NCBI RefSeq assembly: GCF_900094735.1
Contig: NZ_FMBM01000003.1
Span: 310,001 to 374,000 of the forward strand
DNA: 64,000 nucleotides
Direction: 5' to 3'
Source: Saliniramus fredricksonii
Lineage (GTDB): Bacteria > Pseudomonadota > Alphaproteobacteria > Rhizobiales > Beijerinckiaceae
In this document: piece after piece, positions 1 to 8,615 of the stretch
Layout: each line of letters starts with the position of its first letter
Position numbering within the stretch: position 1 is the first letter of the stretch
Notes under the pieces: model-generated
Told to the model about the DNA's origin: nothing
Seen by the model: the letters and a program-made list of their open reading frames with translations, nothing else
The model's database searches: none
Made by a program: the position numbers and the translations under genes

Positions 1-351
1 CTGGCCCTGTTTCTGGGTGTGTTGTCGCTCTGGCTGATAGCCGGGGCTGCGCTCTCGCCGCCGGAACCGCAGGAACAGGGAGGGCAGGAAACGATGCGCG
101 CGCGCGTCTCGGCCCGGGCGGGTCTGGTGCGGGCATTGATCGCCGCCGGCCTCTCCCTGGCCTTCGTCGCCGTGTTCGAGACCCTCGGCTACGTGATCGC
201 CACGGCGCTCTATGCGGGCGCGATATCGCTCCTGTTTCGCCGCGACAACCTCTGGGTTACCCTGCTCGCGGCAATCGGGGCCGTCGGTTTCATGTATCTG
301 CTCTTCGGTGTGCTGCTGAATGCACGCCTTCCGCTCGGGCTCCTGTCATGA
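1..351 (+). CDS. tctB: TctB-like small membrane subunit, tripartite tricarboxylate transporter (5' truncated by window edge)
   Basis: The reading frame is open from base 1, so the start lies outside the window and only the C-terminal part is seen. The visible part has hydrophobic stretches separated by a short charged loop, as expected for the C-terminal membrane segments of the four-helix TctB subunit. The identity rests mainly on position: a clear TctA gene follows 69 bases downstream on the same strand, which is the usual tctC-tctB-tctA order. TctB partners TctA in a proton- or sodium-driven, binding-protein-dependent carboxylate importer in the inner membrane. The periplasmic binding protein TctC would be expected to the left of the window. 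Confidence 0.75.
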   Translation: MALFLGVLSLWLIAGAALSPPEPQEQGGQETMRARVSARAGLVRALIAAGLSLAFVAVFETLGYVIATALYAGAISLLFRRDNLWVTLLAAIGAVGFMYLLFGVLLNARLPLGLLS

Positions 352-420
352 GACCGGCAATGTGCATGGCATCCTGCGATCCACTTGGCATCATTCTCCC
401 GTTTTGCAGCGGAGTATCTC

Positions 421-1959
421 ATGCTGGCTGAACTGCCTGGCGCGATCGGCCTCTTCGCCGGCGATCTGCAATTGCTCGGTGTCGTCTGCCTCGGCGTTCT
501 GCTGGGCGTTTTCGTGGGGGCCGTACCGGGGCTGACGGCCACGCTGGCCATCGCCTTGCTCCTGCCCTTCACCTTCGGCATGCCGGCCCTCGAGGCGATC
601 CTGCTGATGACCGGGATTTTCGTTGGCGGCATCTATGGCGGCTCGGCGACGGCGATCATGGTGCGCGTGCCCGGTGCGCCAGCCAACACCATGACGATGC
701 TCGATGGCCACGAGATGCTCAAGCAGGGAAAGCCCGAGCTGGCCCTCGGGCTGGCCACTGCCGCATCCGTCTTCGGCGGGCTGGTCGGGGGCGTCCTTCT
801 GATTCTCTTTGCGCCACAGCTCGCGCGCTTCTCGCTGGAATTCCAGTCGCCCGAAATCTTCGCGCTGGTCGTCCTCGCACTCGTCGCCGTCGCGGCGGTC
901 AGCCAGGAATCCCTGGTGAAGGGCCTGATCGCCACGGTGATCGGCCTGATGATCTCCACGATCGGCATCGATCTCGCGGGTGTGCCGCGCTACACTTTCG
1001 AGGTTTTTCGCCTCTATACCGGCGTGCCGCTGATCCCGCTGGTGATCGGTCTGTTCGCCCTCGCGGAGGTGCTGCGCCGGCTCGAAGAGCCGCTGTCGCG
1101 CCCCAGACAGGTGGCCTGGATTTCGTTTTGGCGGATCTTCGCCTTCGTGCCGGTCTGGCGCCAGGTCGGCTGGAAACTGCCGATCAAGTCCTCTCTGATC
1201 GGCGCCGTGATCGGTGCCCTGCCTGGTGCCGGTGCGGCCATGGCCGCCTTTCTCGCCTATGCCGAGGCGAAGCGGTCCTCGCCGCATCCGGAAAAGTTCG
1301 GCACGGGCATTCCAGAGGGCATCGTCGCGCCGGAATCGGCCAACAACGCCATGACCGGGGGCGCCTTCATCCCGATGCTGGCTTTCGGCATTCCCGGTGA
1401 TTCGGTGACGGCGGTCATTCTGGGCGCGCTGGTCATCCAGGGGATCGTGCCCGGCCCGCAATTGTTCACGCAGGCCGGCGATCTCGTGCTGCCCTTGATG
1501 GTGGGTTTCCTCTTCGCCTATCTGGTGCTGATGGTGCTCGGCCTGCTGCTGTTGCCGTGGTTTGCCCGTGTCGCGGTGATCGATCACGCCGTTCTGTTTC
1601 CCATGATCGCAGCCGTTGCCGTGGTGGCCGCCTATGTGTCCGAACGCAGCCTCTTCGCCATGGGGGCCATGGTGGTGATCGGGATCGGCGCCTGGCTGTT
1701 GCAGCGCCTGCAATTCTCGCTGGTCCCCGTCCTGCTGGGCGTCATCCTGGGACCTTTGCTGGAGCGCAATTTCAGGCGGGCGCTGGGCATTTCGGGCGGC
1801 GACCCGACCATTCTCGTCAGCTCCTGGATCGCCGTATTGCTGCTGCTCACCGCCGCCCTGCTGGCTTTCTACTTCGCCTGGATCCAGCCGCGCCAGCAGC
1901 GCCGCAGGGCACGTGAGCGCGCGGCTTCGGGTGCATCGCAAGAGGAGAACGACGCATGA
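421..1959 (+). CDS. tctA: TctA large permease subunit, tripartite tricarboxylate transporter
   Basis: 512-residue polytopic protein, full length for TctA (about 500). Two glycine/proline-rich TctA signatures are visible: GAVPGLTATLA near residue 30, and the longer block from GALPGAGAAMAAF through EGIVAPESANNA to AFGIPGDSVTA between about residues 265 and 335. It forms the transport pore for tricarboxylates or related organic acids, working with TctB and a periplasmic binding protein. I chose ATG 421 over an upstream in-frame TTG at 385 because GGAG lies six bases before it. The stop overlaps the start of the following dehydrogenase, so the two are translationally coupled. Substrate cannot be told from sequence. 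Confidence 0.93.
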   Translation: MLAELPGAIGLFAGDLQLLGVVCLGVLLGVFVGAVPGLTATLAIALLLPFTFGMPALEAILLMTGIFVGGIYGGSATAIMVRVPGAPANTMTMLDGHEMLKQGKPELALGLATAASVFGGLVGGVLLILFAPQLARFSLEFQSPEIFALVVLALVAVAAVSQESLVKGLIATVIGLMISTIGIDLAGVPRYTFEVFRLYTGVPLIPLVIGLFALAEVLRRLEEPLSRPRQVAWISFWRIFAFVPVWRQVGWKLPIKSSLIGAVIGALPGAGAAMAAFLAYAEAKRSSPHPEKFGTGIPEGIVAPESANNAMTGGAFIPMLAFGIPGDSVTAVILGALVIQGIVPGPQLFTQAGDLVLPLMVGFLFAYLVLMVLGLLLLPWFARVAVIDHAVLFPMIAAVAVVAAYVSERSLFAMGAMVVIGIGAWLLQRLQFSLVPVLLGVILGPLLERNFRRALGISGGDPTILVSSWIAVLLLLTAALLAFYFAWIQPRQQRRRARERAASGASQEENDA

Positions 1960-2756
1960 GCGGGCCGATGCATGGCGCGGCGATGCATGGCGGGGCGATG
2001 CATGGCGGGGCGATCGCCCGCGTCGTGCTGGTCACGGGCGCGGCGAGCGGTATCGGCGCCGAAACCGCACGTCGGATCGCGGCGCCCGACACGGCCTTCG
2101 TGCTGCATACGCGTGCACGCCGCGAAACACTGGAGGCCGTTGCGAGCGAACTCGCTCAGGCGGGATCACGTTGCATCTGCGTCACCGGCGATCTCGCCGA
2201 TCCGGACACCGCCCCCGCCCTCGCCCGGGCCGCGCAGGACGAATACGGCCGGCTCGATCAGGTGGTCAGTGCAGCCGGTTACGCGCGCCGCGGCGCGTTG
2301 GCGGATACGGGGGCCGATGATCTCGAAGCCGCCTGGCGGGCCATGACGCTCGGCAGCTTCGCCCTGGCCAAGGCGGTGATGCCGCTCGTGGCGCAATCGC
2401 CCTGGCCGCGTTTCGTCGCGGTCAGTTCCTTCGGTGCGGCGCATTATCCGCAGAAAGGCCTGTTCATGGCCAGCGCCGCCGCCAAGGCCGGGCTCGAATC
2501 GCTGATCCGCACCCTCGCTTCCGAACATGCCGCGCGCGGCATCCCGGTCAATGCGGTCGCGCCGGGCTATACCGAGAAGGATGGCGGCCATTCCTCGCTG
2601 AGCGCTGATGCCTGGGAGGCGATCAAGGCCGATATTCCGATGCGCCGGCTCGGGCGTCGCGAGGAGGTGGCCGGCCTGATCGCCTTTCTCCTCGGGCCCC
2701 TTGGCGGCTACGTCACCGGCCAGGTGCTGCATGTGGATGGCGGGCTGACCTTGTGA
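1956..2756 (+). CDS. short-chain dehydrogenase/reductase-like protein lacking the usual catalytic tyrosine
   Basis: 266 residues with a Rossmann fold. The cofactor motif TGAASGIG is at 27-34, SAAG replaces NNAG at 105-108, the serine region is VSSFG at about 156-160, and the family-typical C-terminal GGYVTGQVLHVDGG is present. The YxxxK active-site motif reads S-A-A-A-K (173-177): the lysine is kept but the tyrosine position holds serine. The start overlaps the tctA stop (ATGA), with GAGGAG eight bases upstream, so it is expressed with the transporter and may act on the imported acid or a product. Without the tyrosine it may be a divergent enzyme or a non-catalytic nucleotide-binding protein. 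Substrate unknown. Confidence 0.85.
   Translation: MSGPMHGAAMHGGAMHGGAIARVVLVTGAASGIGAETARRIAAPDTAFVLHTRARRETLEAVASELAQAGSRCICVTGDLADPDTAPALARAAQDEYGRLDQVVSAAGYARRGALADTGADDLEAAWRAMTLGSFALAKAVMPLVAQSPWPRFVAVSSFGAAHYPQKGLFMASAAAKAGLESLIRTLASEHAARGIPVNAVAPGYTEKDGGHSSLSADAWEAIKADIPMRRLGRREEVAGLIAFLLGPLGGYVTGQVLHVDGGLTL
1968..2012 (+). repeat. three tandem 15-bp units in the 5' end of the SDR gene
   Basis: Three contiguous 15-base units (1968, 1983, 1998), each beginning ATGCATGG. They encode MHGAA, MHGGA and MHGGA ahead of the Rossmann fold. Each unit carries an in-frame ATG, so copy-number change would lengthen the N-terminus without shifting the frame. Confidence 0.9.
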
Positions 2757-2825
2757 TGGCCGCGACGGGCCGGTTGTCGCCGCACATGGGAGCACTTTTT
2801 GTTTTACCATGATCCCGGTCGCAAA

Positions 2826-2855
2826 TTGACGATCCGGGATCGTTTTCCATATAAG
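2826..2855 (+). promoter_or_regulatory. candidate sigma-70 promoter overlapping a small hairpin, upstream of the DUF898 gene
   Basis: TTGACG (2826-2831), an 18-base spacer and TATAAG (2850-2855) sit in a conspicuously AT-rich stretch in an otherwise GC-rich region, about 45 bases before the DUF898 start. A six-base-pair inverted repeat with three-base loop (2829-2834 / 2838-2843), followed by T residues, overlaps the spacer. It could be an operator or the terminator of the tct-SDR operon. Assigned by eye only. Confidence 0.4.
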
Positions 2856-2898
2856 ATATGCTATACGATCATTTTGCTATTAAAGATAGTGACATTCG

Positions 2899-4326
2899 AT
2901 GATATCCGCACGCCTTTCCGTTCCCGCCGTTCCGATCAGCCGCGTTCGCGCCATGACGGCCGCGCCAGGCCGCCGCGTCGGCGATCCCCAGGCCGCCGGA
3001 CCCGGCGCGCCATGCCCTGCGCCGGCATCGCCCCCGATGCCCGTCGCGGCGATACCGGCACGACCCGGTGCGACCATTCGCGATGCGCATGAGCCGCCCG
3101 TGGCCGCGAGCGCCGGCGCGCAGGAGAACGTCGCGTTCACCGGGACCCGCGCGGCCTTCGCCGGCCTGCTCGCGCGCGGGAGCCTGCTGACGCTGCCGAC
3201 GCTCGGGCTGTATCGTTTCTGGCTGATCACGGATATCCGGCGCCATCTCTGGGGAAACACCGTCATTGCCGGCGAGCCGCTCGAATATGCCGGTCGCGGG
3301 GGTGAATTGCTGCGCGGCTTCCTGATCGGCATGGCCGTGCTGATCCCCATCAATCTGCTGCTGACGCTTTTGGGGCTGACATCCTTCGGCAGCTCCGTCT
3401 CATTGGCGGGGCCAACCTTTTTCGGGCTGATGGTCCTGCAGCAATTCGCCCAGTTCCGCACTTTCGCCTATCGCATCACGCGCAGCCGCTATCGCGGCAT
3501 TGCCGGTTCGCTCGATGCCCAATTCGCCGGCTATTTCATGCGCCGCATCGGCTGGGATTCGGCAGCCATCCTCAGCCTCGGCCTCGCCATCCCGTTTCGC
3601 CGCGCTTCCCTCGACCGTTACCTGATCGGCGGATGCCGGATCGGGGACCAGAAGGCGCAGTTTTCCGGCACGGGCTGGAGCCTGGCATGGCGGGTCTATC
3701 TCGGCTGGATGATCACGGCGCTGGTCTGGCTGGTGATCGGTATCCTGAGCGTGCCCCTTCTGGCCTCCCTGATCACGGCCGCCGCTCCCGACTTGCGGGA
3801 GTTGCGCGAGGTCATGACGGGGCCAGCGCTCGCGATCATCCCAACGTTGGTGGTCGGCTTCACCTTCTATGCGGTTTATATCGCGATCTGGCATCGCTGG
3901 CGGCTCAATCACCTGTCCTTCGGCACGACGCGTTTCGTCTCCGCGCTGCGGGCGCGGCAGGTCGTCGGCTGCTATCTGCGCTTCGGCGCGGGCATGCTGC
4001 TCCTGCTCTTTCTCATCATGGTGCTGTTAGGAATAATCGCCCTCTTCCTGACGCAGCATTTTCCCGAGGAGACCCGTGCCCTGTTCGGCACCTCGGAGGA
4101 GCCGAGCACGTTTTCCGCAGTTCTCACAGTCGCCGGCATTCTCGTGGTGCTCACGCTGATCGGCGCCATGCGGCGCTATTTCGTCGAACGCGGGGTCTGG
4201 GTCGCGGTGATGAGCACGCTGAGCGTGACGCAGCCGCAGGCACTCATCGAACGCCTCCGCTATTGCGAGCCGGCCTCGGCGGGCGCCGGAGAGGGGTTGG
4301 CCGATGCCTTCTCACTCGGCCCATGA
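2899..4326 (+). CDS. DUF898 (YjgN family) polytopic membrane protein
   Basis: 475 residues. After a proline/arginine-rich N-terminal tail (about 75 residues) comes the typical DUF898 opening: F-T-G-T, then repeated glycine/leucine membrane segments, with a TLGLYRFW motif near residue 105. Several aromatic-arginine motifs (RYRGIAGS, HRWRLNHLSFG) precede further membrane segments, as in YjgN. Function of the family is not established; members are inner-membrane proteins. ATG 2899 has no clear ribosome-binding site, and ATG 2953 is an alternative that would remove part of the disordered tail. The 3' end overlaps the following M48 peptidase gene by 23 bases, a common DUF898-M48 pairing, which suggests a joint envelope role. 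Confidence 0.85.
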   Translation: MISARLSVPAVPISRVRAMTAAPGRRVGDPQAAGPGAPCPAPASPPMPVAAIPARPGATIRDAHEPPVAASAGAQENVAFTGTRAAFAGLLARGSLLTLPTLGLYRFWLITDIRRHLWGNTVIAGEPLEYAGRGGELLRGFLIGMAVLIPINLLLTLLGLTSFGSSVSLAGPTFFGLMVLQQFAQFRTFAYRITRSRYRGIAGSLDAQFAGYFMRRIGWDSAAILSLGLAIPFRRASLDRYLIGGCRIGDQKAQFSGTGWSLAWRVYLGWMITALVWLVIGILSVPLLASLITAAAPDLRELREVMTGPALAIIPTLVVGFTFYAVYIAIWHRWRLNHLSFGTTRFVSALRARQVVGCYLRFGAGMLLLLFLIMVLLGIIALFLTQHFPEETRALFGTSEEPSTFSAVLTVAGILVVLTLIGAMRRYFVERGVWVAVMSTLSVTQPQALIERLRYCEPASAGAGEGLADAFSLGP

Positions 4327-5458
4327 GCCGCAATGCGGCGCTGGGGAGGCGCTGCCGGGCTGCTATTTTGACGGCGTGCATGCACAGAAGCAGGCAGTGA
4401 TGCTGCAGCTCACGCCCGACGGCATCGGCTTCATCACGCAGCAGGGCGAGCCGGTATTCTGGCCGAGCCGGGAGATCCACCGCCCTTCCGGTCCCGATGA
4501 CCGGCTGATTCTGGCCTGCGGCGAGGGGGGCGCACGTGTGCATATCCATGATCAGGTGGCGCGCCGGGCCGTGTTGCAGCATATCGGTGCGCGCGGCGGA
4601 TGGCGGGGCGGCGCCGGTGAACACCGCCGGCTGGTCTTCTGGCTGATCGCCGCGACGGTGTCGATCATGGCCTCGATCGTCTTCCTGATCCCGGCTCTTG
4701 CCGACCGGATCGCGCCGCTGGTCCCAGCCCGGGCCGAGATCCGTCTCGGTGAGATGGTCGACCGGGCGCTGCGCGAGCGGTTCGATCTGGTGACCTGCGA
4801 GAGCGAAGGGGGCGACGCGGCCCTCGCGCAGCTGACCGCGCGGTTGACGGCGCTGCATGATCTGCATGTCGATCCGCAGGTCGGCGTCGTCGCGCGCGAC
4901 CAGGTCAATGCGGTGGCTCTGCCGGGCGGGCAGATCTACGTGTTCGCGGGCTTGCTGAAACACGTCGACGGCCCCGATGCGCTGGCGGGTGTCATCGCCC
5001 ACGAGATCGGCCATGTGGCGCATCGCGACGGTCTGCGCAATCTCATCCGCGCGGGCGGGACGGGCTTTCTGATGGGCTTGTTCTTCGGCGATTTCATCGG
5101 TGGCGGCGTCATGGCCGGGCTTGCGCAGGCGAGCCTGATGGCGTCACATTCGCGCCAGCAGGAGCTTGCGGCGGATCGCTTCGCCGCGCAGAGCCTGCGG
5201 GCGCTGGGGCGCCCCACCCATCCCTTCGCCGGCTTCCTGCTCGATCTCGGCGCGCAGGATGACGGGCTCTTCGCCACCCATCCGATGGGAGAGCAGCGCG
5301 AAGGCGCCGTCAGGGCTCTCGGGGAAACCGCACCGGTACGGCGATCGCCGCGCGCGGAAGCGGCAACGGCGCCGCTGCTCGCCGATGCGCAATGGTCTGA
5401 TCTGCGCGCGATCTGTGATGGCGGAGCACAACCGGGTGCCGGTGCGGATGTTCCCTGA
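4304..5458 (+). CDS. M48 family membrane-anchored zinc metalloprotease
   Basis: 384 residues. The N-terminal part is a small domain of unknown role, followed by one transmembrane helix (about 108-130) and an M48 peptidase domain. The zinc-binding motif HEIGH is at 233-237 and the third ligand Glu287 lies in QQELAADRF, both intact. By family knowledge these are HtpX/Oma1-like proteases acting on membrane or periplasmic proteins. The gene overlaps the DUF898 gene by 23 bases, implying coupled expression. The C-terminal tail beyond about residue 345 looks disordered. Substrate unknown. Confidence 0.9.
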   Translation: MPSHSAHEPQCGAGEALPGCYFDGVHAQKQAVMLQLTPDGIGFITQQGEPVFWPSREIHRPSGPDDRLILACGEGGARVHIHDQVARRAVLQHIGARGGWRGGAGEHRRLVFWLIAATVSIMASIVFLIPALADRIAPLVPARAEIRLGEMVDRALRERFDLVTCESEGGDAALAQLTARLTALHDLHVDPQVGVVARDQVNAVALPGGQIYVFAGLLKHVDGPDALAGVIAHEIGHVAHRDGLRNLIRAGGTGFLMGLFFGDFIGGGVMAGLAQASLMASHSRQQELAADRFAAQSLRALGRPTHPFAGFLLDLGAQDDGLFATHPMGEQREGAVRALGETAPVRRSPRAEAATAPLLADAQWSDLRAICDGGAQPGAGADVP

Positions 5459-5578
5459 TCCCGGTCGCCGCATCTGCGCGTCATCGCCATAATTTAGCCT
5501 CTCCGGCAGATTTGTGATAAGGCGTTGCAATCGGCGCTCCGGAGGGCTACGGCGTCGTATTCGAGGATTTTTCTGGCC

Positions 5579-6634
5579 ATGAAGACATTGCGGATTCGTC
5601 CCTTGATCGGATTCTTCGCGGGATTCCCGGCGCGCGCGTTCGCCGTCGCCGCGCTGATTGCCGGGTTCAGCCTGCTCGTCCCGGCTGCGGCGAAGGCGCA
5701 GGACCTGTCCGAGATCGTGCTGCGGCTGAACCAGCTCGAAGGGCAGGTGCGCAATCTGTCCGGGCAGGTGGAGGAACTGCAATTCGAGAATCGCCAGCTG
5801 CGCGAACGCCTCCAGCGCATGCAGGAAGATGTCGCGTTCCGCTTCGATGAACTGGGCGCGGGGCCTGCGCCGCAGCGCTCGGGGCAGAATACGCCGCCTG
5901 CCGAAGACCCTGTGCCCGCCACGCCGCAGATGGATGCGCCGGATGCCGCGCAGCCTTCATCCGAGGCACCGTTGCAACAGGCCGGGCCGGGACGCGGCGA
6001 TGCCTTCGATCCGGGGCGAGACCCGCTGGCGCCCGGCACGCCGCAGCCGCTGGGTTCGACGCAGCCCTCCGCGCCGCTCGCCCTCCCCGGCGCGATCCTC
6101 GGCAATGGCGAAGACGCGCAGACGGGCAGCGATTCCGGTCTCACGATGAGCCTGCCGCAATTGCGCAATCGCGATCTCAACGGTGATGCCTCCGCGCAGG
6201 ATACCGGCGATACCGCACCGCGTCCAAGCATCGCGGCCACGGGTGACGCGGATCCGCGTACCTTGTATGATTCGGCTTACGCGCTGCTTCTGCAAGGCGC
6301 CTACGACGATGCCGAGATGGGTTTCCGCCAGTTCCTGCAATCACACCCGCGTGACGATCTGGCGCCGCAGGCGCGCTACTGGCTCGGCGAGAGCTATCGC
6401 GGGCAGGAGCGCTATCGCGAGGCGGCGGAACAGTTTCTGACCGTCTCGACAGAATATTCCGAGACGGATGTCGCGCCGCAGGCCATGTTGAGACTTGGTG
6501 GCGCCCTCGTCGAAATCGGCGCATTGGAGCAGGCCTGCGCAACCTTCGCGGAGATTCCGCAGCAATATCCGCAGGCCGCCGAGGCGATGCGGGACAACAT
6601 TGCGCGTGAGGCGTCACGCGCCGGCTGCGCGTGA
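5579..6634 (+). CDS. cpoB: tol-pal system periplasmic protein CpoB/YbgF
   Basis: 351 residues. An N-terminal signal peptide ends near AKA-QD (about residue 40). A leucine/glutamine-rich coiled coil follows (about 40-95, trimerisation region), then a long proline/glutamine/alanine-rich linker (about 95-215), then C-terminal TPR repeats containing DPRTLYDSAYALLLQG and the repeated A-x-Y-W-L-G-E pattern. CpoB binds TolA and links outer-membrane constriction with peptidoglycan synthesis at division. ATG 5579 is preferred over an upstream in-frame TTG (5525) because it follows a GAGG and begins a proper signal peptide. It overlaps tilS by four bases. Unlike the usual alphaproteobacterial cluster, pal and tolB are not directly upstream. 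Confidence 0.92.
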   Translation: MKTLRIRPLIGFFAGFPARAFAVAALIAGFSLLVPAAAKAQDLSEIVLRLNQLEGQVRNLSGQVEELQFENRQLRERLQRMQEDVAFRFDELGAGPAPQRSGQNTPPAEDPVPATPQMDAPDAAQPSSEAPLQQAGPGRGDAFDPGRDPLAPGTPQPLGSTQPSAPLALPGAILGNGEDAQTGSDSGLTMSLPQLRNRDLNGDASAQDTGDTAPRPSIAATGDADPRTLYDSAYALLLQGAYDDAEMGFRQFLQSHPRDDLAPQARYWLGESYRGQERYREAAEQFLTVSTEYSETDVAPQAMLRLGGALVEIGALEQACATFAEIPQQYPQAAEAMRDNIAREASRAGCA

Positions 6635-7722
6635 CGCCGCAAGATCCCGCGAATACGGATGATGGCGCGCCGCTCCTGCCCGAAGCAGGTGCGGCGCTGA
6701 TCGCCGCCGCGCTCGCGCCGGGCGAAAAAACCCTCGTCGCCGCCGTATCGGGCGGTCCGGATTCCACCGTCCTGATGCATGCCGTCGCGGCGCTGGTGGC
6801 GCGTGGTGAAGGCCATCGCGTCACCATCGTGAGCATTGATCACGGCTTGCGCCCCGAGAGCACCGGCGAGGCCGCCGAGGTCGTCGCACAGGCGGCGGCG
6901 CTCGGGCTTGCGGCAAGAGCGCGTCGCTGGGAGCATGACGCGGCCCCTGCGGTCGGGATCCAGCAGGCGGCCCGCGCCGCACGCTATCGCCTGCTTGCCG
7001 ACGAAGCCCGCGCAGCGCAGGCACCAATCGTCCTCACCGCGCATACGCAGGACGACCAGGCCGAGACGGTCCTGATGCGGCTTTGCGCCGGCAGCGGCAT
7101 TGACGGGCTCGCGGGCATGGCGGAACGCGCGCCACTCGATGCCGTCGCCGGAGAGGCCGGGACCGGCATCACGCTGGTGCGTCCGTTTCTGGGCATCGCC
7201 AAGGCGAGACTGATCGCGGCCTGCGAAGATTTCGGCTGGTGGCATGTGCGTGATCCGGCCAACACGGATTTTCGCCATACCCGCGCCCGGCTGCGCGCCT
7301 TGCTGCCCGCTCTGGCGCAGGAGGGCCTCACGGCGTCACGCCTGACCCGTCTGGCGCGGCGCGCAAGCGAGACCCGCGAGGCGCTGGATCACGCGGCGGA
7401 GGTTCTGTTCACACGGGCGCGTCTCGCCGCTTGCGACGGCGCGCTGACCCTTGATGGCGCGGTGCTGCGCGATGCCCCGGTCGCGATCGCCCGGCGCGTC
7501 TTGCAACGCGCCTTCCTCGCCTGCGGCGGGGGCGCTGCCGGGGCACATGGCTATGGCCCCGGCCTGGAGAAGATCGAGGCCCTGACCAGCGCGCTGCAAC
7601 AGGCGCTGCGGCAGGGCAAGGCGCTGCCGGGGCGCACACTCGCCGGGATTCGTCTCGCCTGCACGACCGACGGCACGGTCAGCCTGAGCCGGGCCGGGCC
7701 ACGACGCGCCGTGCGGCAGTAA
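6631..7722 (+). CDS. tilS: tRNA(Ile)-lysidine synthase
   Basis: 363 residues. The N-terminal PP-loop ATP-pyrophosphatase motif SGGPDS is at 40-45, followed by SIDHGLRPES, and further on H-x-x-D-D-Q-A-E-T and RPFLGIAKARL, all TilS hallmarks. The enzyme attaches lysine to C34 of tRNA-Ile with anticodon CAU, which changes its codon specificity. It is shorter than the E. coli enzyme (about 430) and lacks most of the C-terminal domain, as is common in alphaproteobacteria. The start is GTG 6631 inside the cpoB stop (GTGA overlap), so the two are translationally coupled. The usual next gene, ftsH, is not here. Confidence 0.95.
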   Translation: MTPQDPANTDDGAPLLPEAGAALIAAALAPGEKTLVAAVSGGPDSTVLMHAVAALVARGEGHRVTIVSIDHGLRPESTGEAAEVVAQAAALGLAARARRWEHDAAPAVGIQQAARAARYRLLADEARAAQAPIVLTAHTQDDQAETVLMRLCAGSGIDGLAGMAERAPLDAVAGEAGTGITLVRPFLGIAKARLIAACEDFGWWHVRDPANTDFRHTRARLRALLPALAQEGLTASRLTRLARRASETREALDHAAEVLFTRARLAACDGALTLDGAVLRDAPVAIARRVLQRAFLACGGGAAGAHGYGPGLEKIEALTSALQQALRQGKALPGRTLAGIRLACTTDGTVSLSRAGPRRAVRQ

Positions 7723-7776
7723 TGTGAAACGCCTTGCGCCGAGGCGCCACGGGCGCCGTCACACCGGGTCAGGCGC

Positions 7777-8442
7777 TTACTCGCTGGCACCGTGCCCGCG
7801 CATCCGGCGGGGGCCGTGCTCGCCCATATGGCCGCTGCGGGAGTCGCCGTAGCGCATGTGACGATTCTGACCCATTGTCATGTTCGGCTGCATCAGGATG
7901 GGCAGAAGGCGCTGCTGATCGGCATCGAGTCCGTCCCAGAACGGGCGCATGGCCTGGGTGAGATCGGCCATCATGGCGGCATTGGTGCTCGCCATCTCGC
8001 TGCGGCGCTCGAGCCGCTCCATGAAATCATGGGCCTGACCCTCGCCGCGCCTCTCGCGCATGTCAGCACGCATCGCACGGCGCTCGTCGCGCGACATCTC
8101 CTGCATGCCGTCGCGCATGCCGTCGCGCATGCCTTGCCGCATGCCTTGCCGCATGCCCGGATCGCGCCCGTCTCTGCCGAAGCCTGGTGCGGCATTGTGG
8201 CTCATGGCGCGCAGGGCCTCGGCGACCGGTTCGAACAGGGCCTCCTGCTCCTGCGTGAGGCGCAATCCCGCACGGATGGCGGCGATGCGCGCATCGGCGA
8301 GGGCGGCACGATCATCCTGATCGAGCATGGCGGCGGGGCCGCCCGGATCGCCCGGGCCACCGCGCGCAGGGCCTTCGGCAATCGCGGGAACGCTCGCAAG
8401 TGCCGTAGCGGCGGCGAAAGTCATCACAGCGAGTATCTTCAT
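7777..8442 (-). CDS. Spy/CpxP-like periplasmic protein (LTxxQ family)
   Basis: 221 residues with a signal peptide (cleavage probably after AIA-EG near residue 22). A helical region follows with L-T-Q-E-Q (LTxxQ-like motif), then a methionine/arginine-rich stretch built from short GMRQ/GMRD repeats, and a second helical part. Families of this shape are periplasmic ATP-independent chaperones or stress-response inhibitors, often linked to metal or envelope stress. The start ATG 8442 is supported by AGGA about eight bases upstream; the frame stays open further upstream, but that part lacks protein-like composition. It is divergent from the lytic transglycosylase gene. Specific role not known. Confidence 0.72.
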   Translation of the reverse strand: MKILAVMTFAAATALASVPAIAEGPARGGPGDPGGPAAMLDQDDRAALADARIAAIRAGLRLTQEQEALFEPVAEALRAMSHNAAPGFGRDGRDPGMRQGMRQGMRDGMRDGMQEMSRDERRAMRADMRERRGEGQAHDFMERLERRSEMASTNAAMMADLTQAMRPFWDGLDADQQRLLPILMQPNMTMGQNRHMRYGDSRSGHMGEHGPRRMRGHGASE

Positions 8443-8615
8443 GGGATGTCGTCCTGATCCGTGTTTCGATGCGCTGAGCATGGTCGGTCGGCAATGGCAC
8501 GGGCGTGTCCGGAAGATGACCATTTCGTCATCTTCCGGCAGCTTGCCGATTAAACATTCCTTCATCATGATTTGGTGCTTTGAGGAGGCCTGTGCCCGAG
8601 ACGAGGATATTCCCG

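Noticed and set aside
391-1941. 516-codon frame on the minus strand opposite tctA
   Set aside because: Arginine/glutamine/histidine-rich composition with no domain; an anti-coding shadow typical of high-GC genes. The same holds for 12003-13724 minus, 18773-20320 plus, 24525-25601 plus and 25730-27190 minus.
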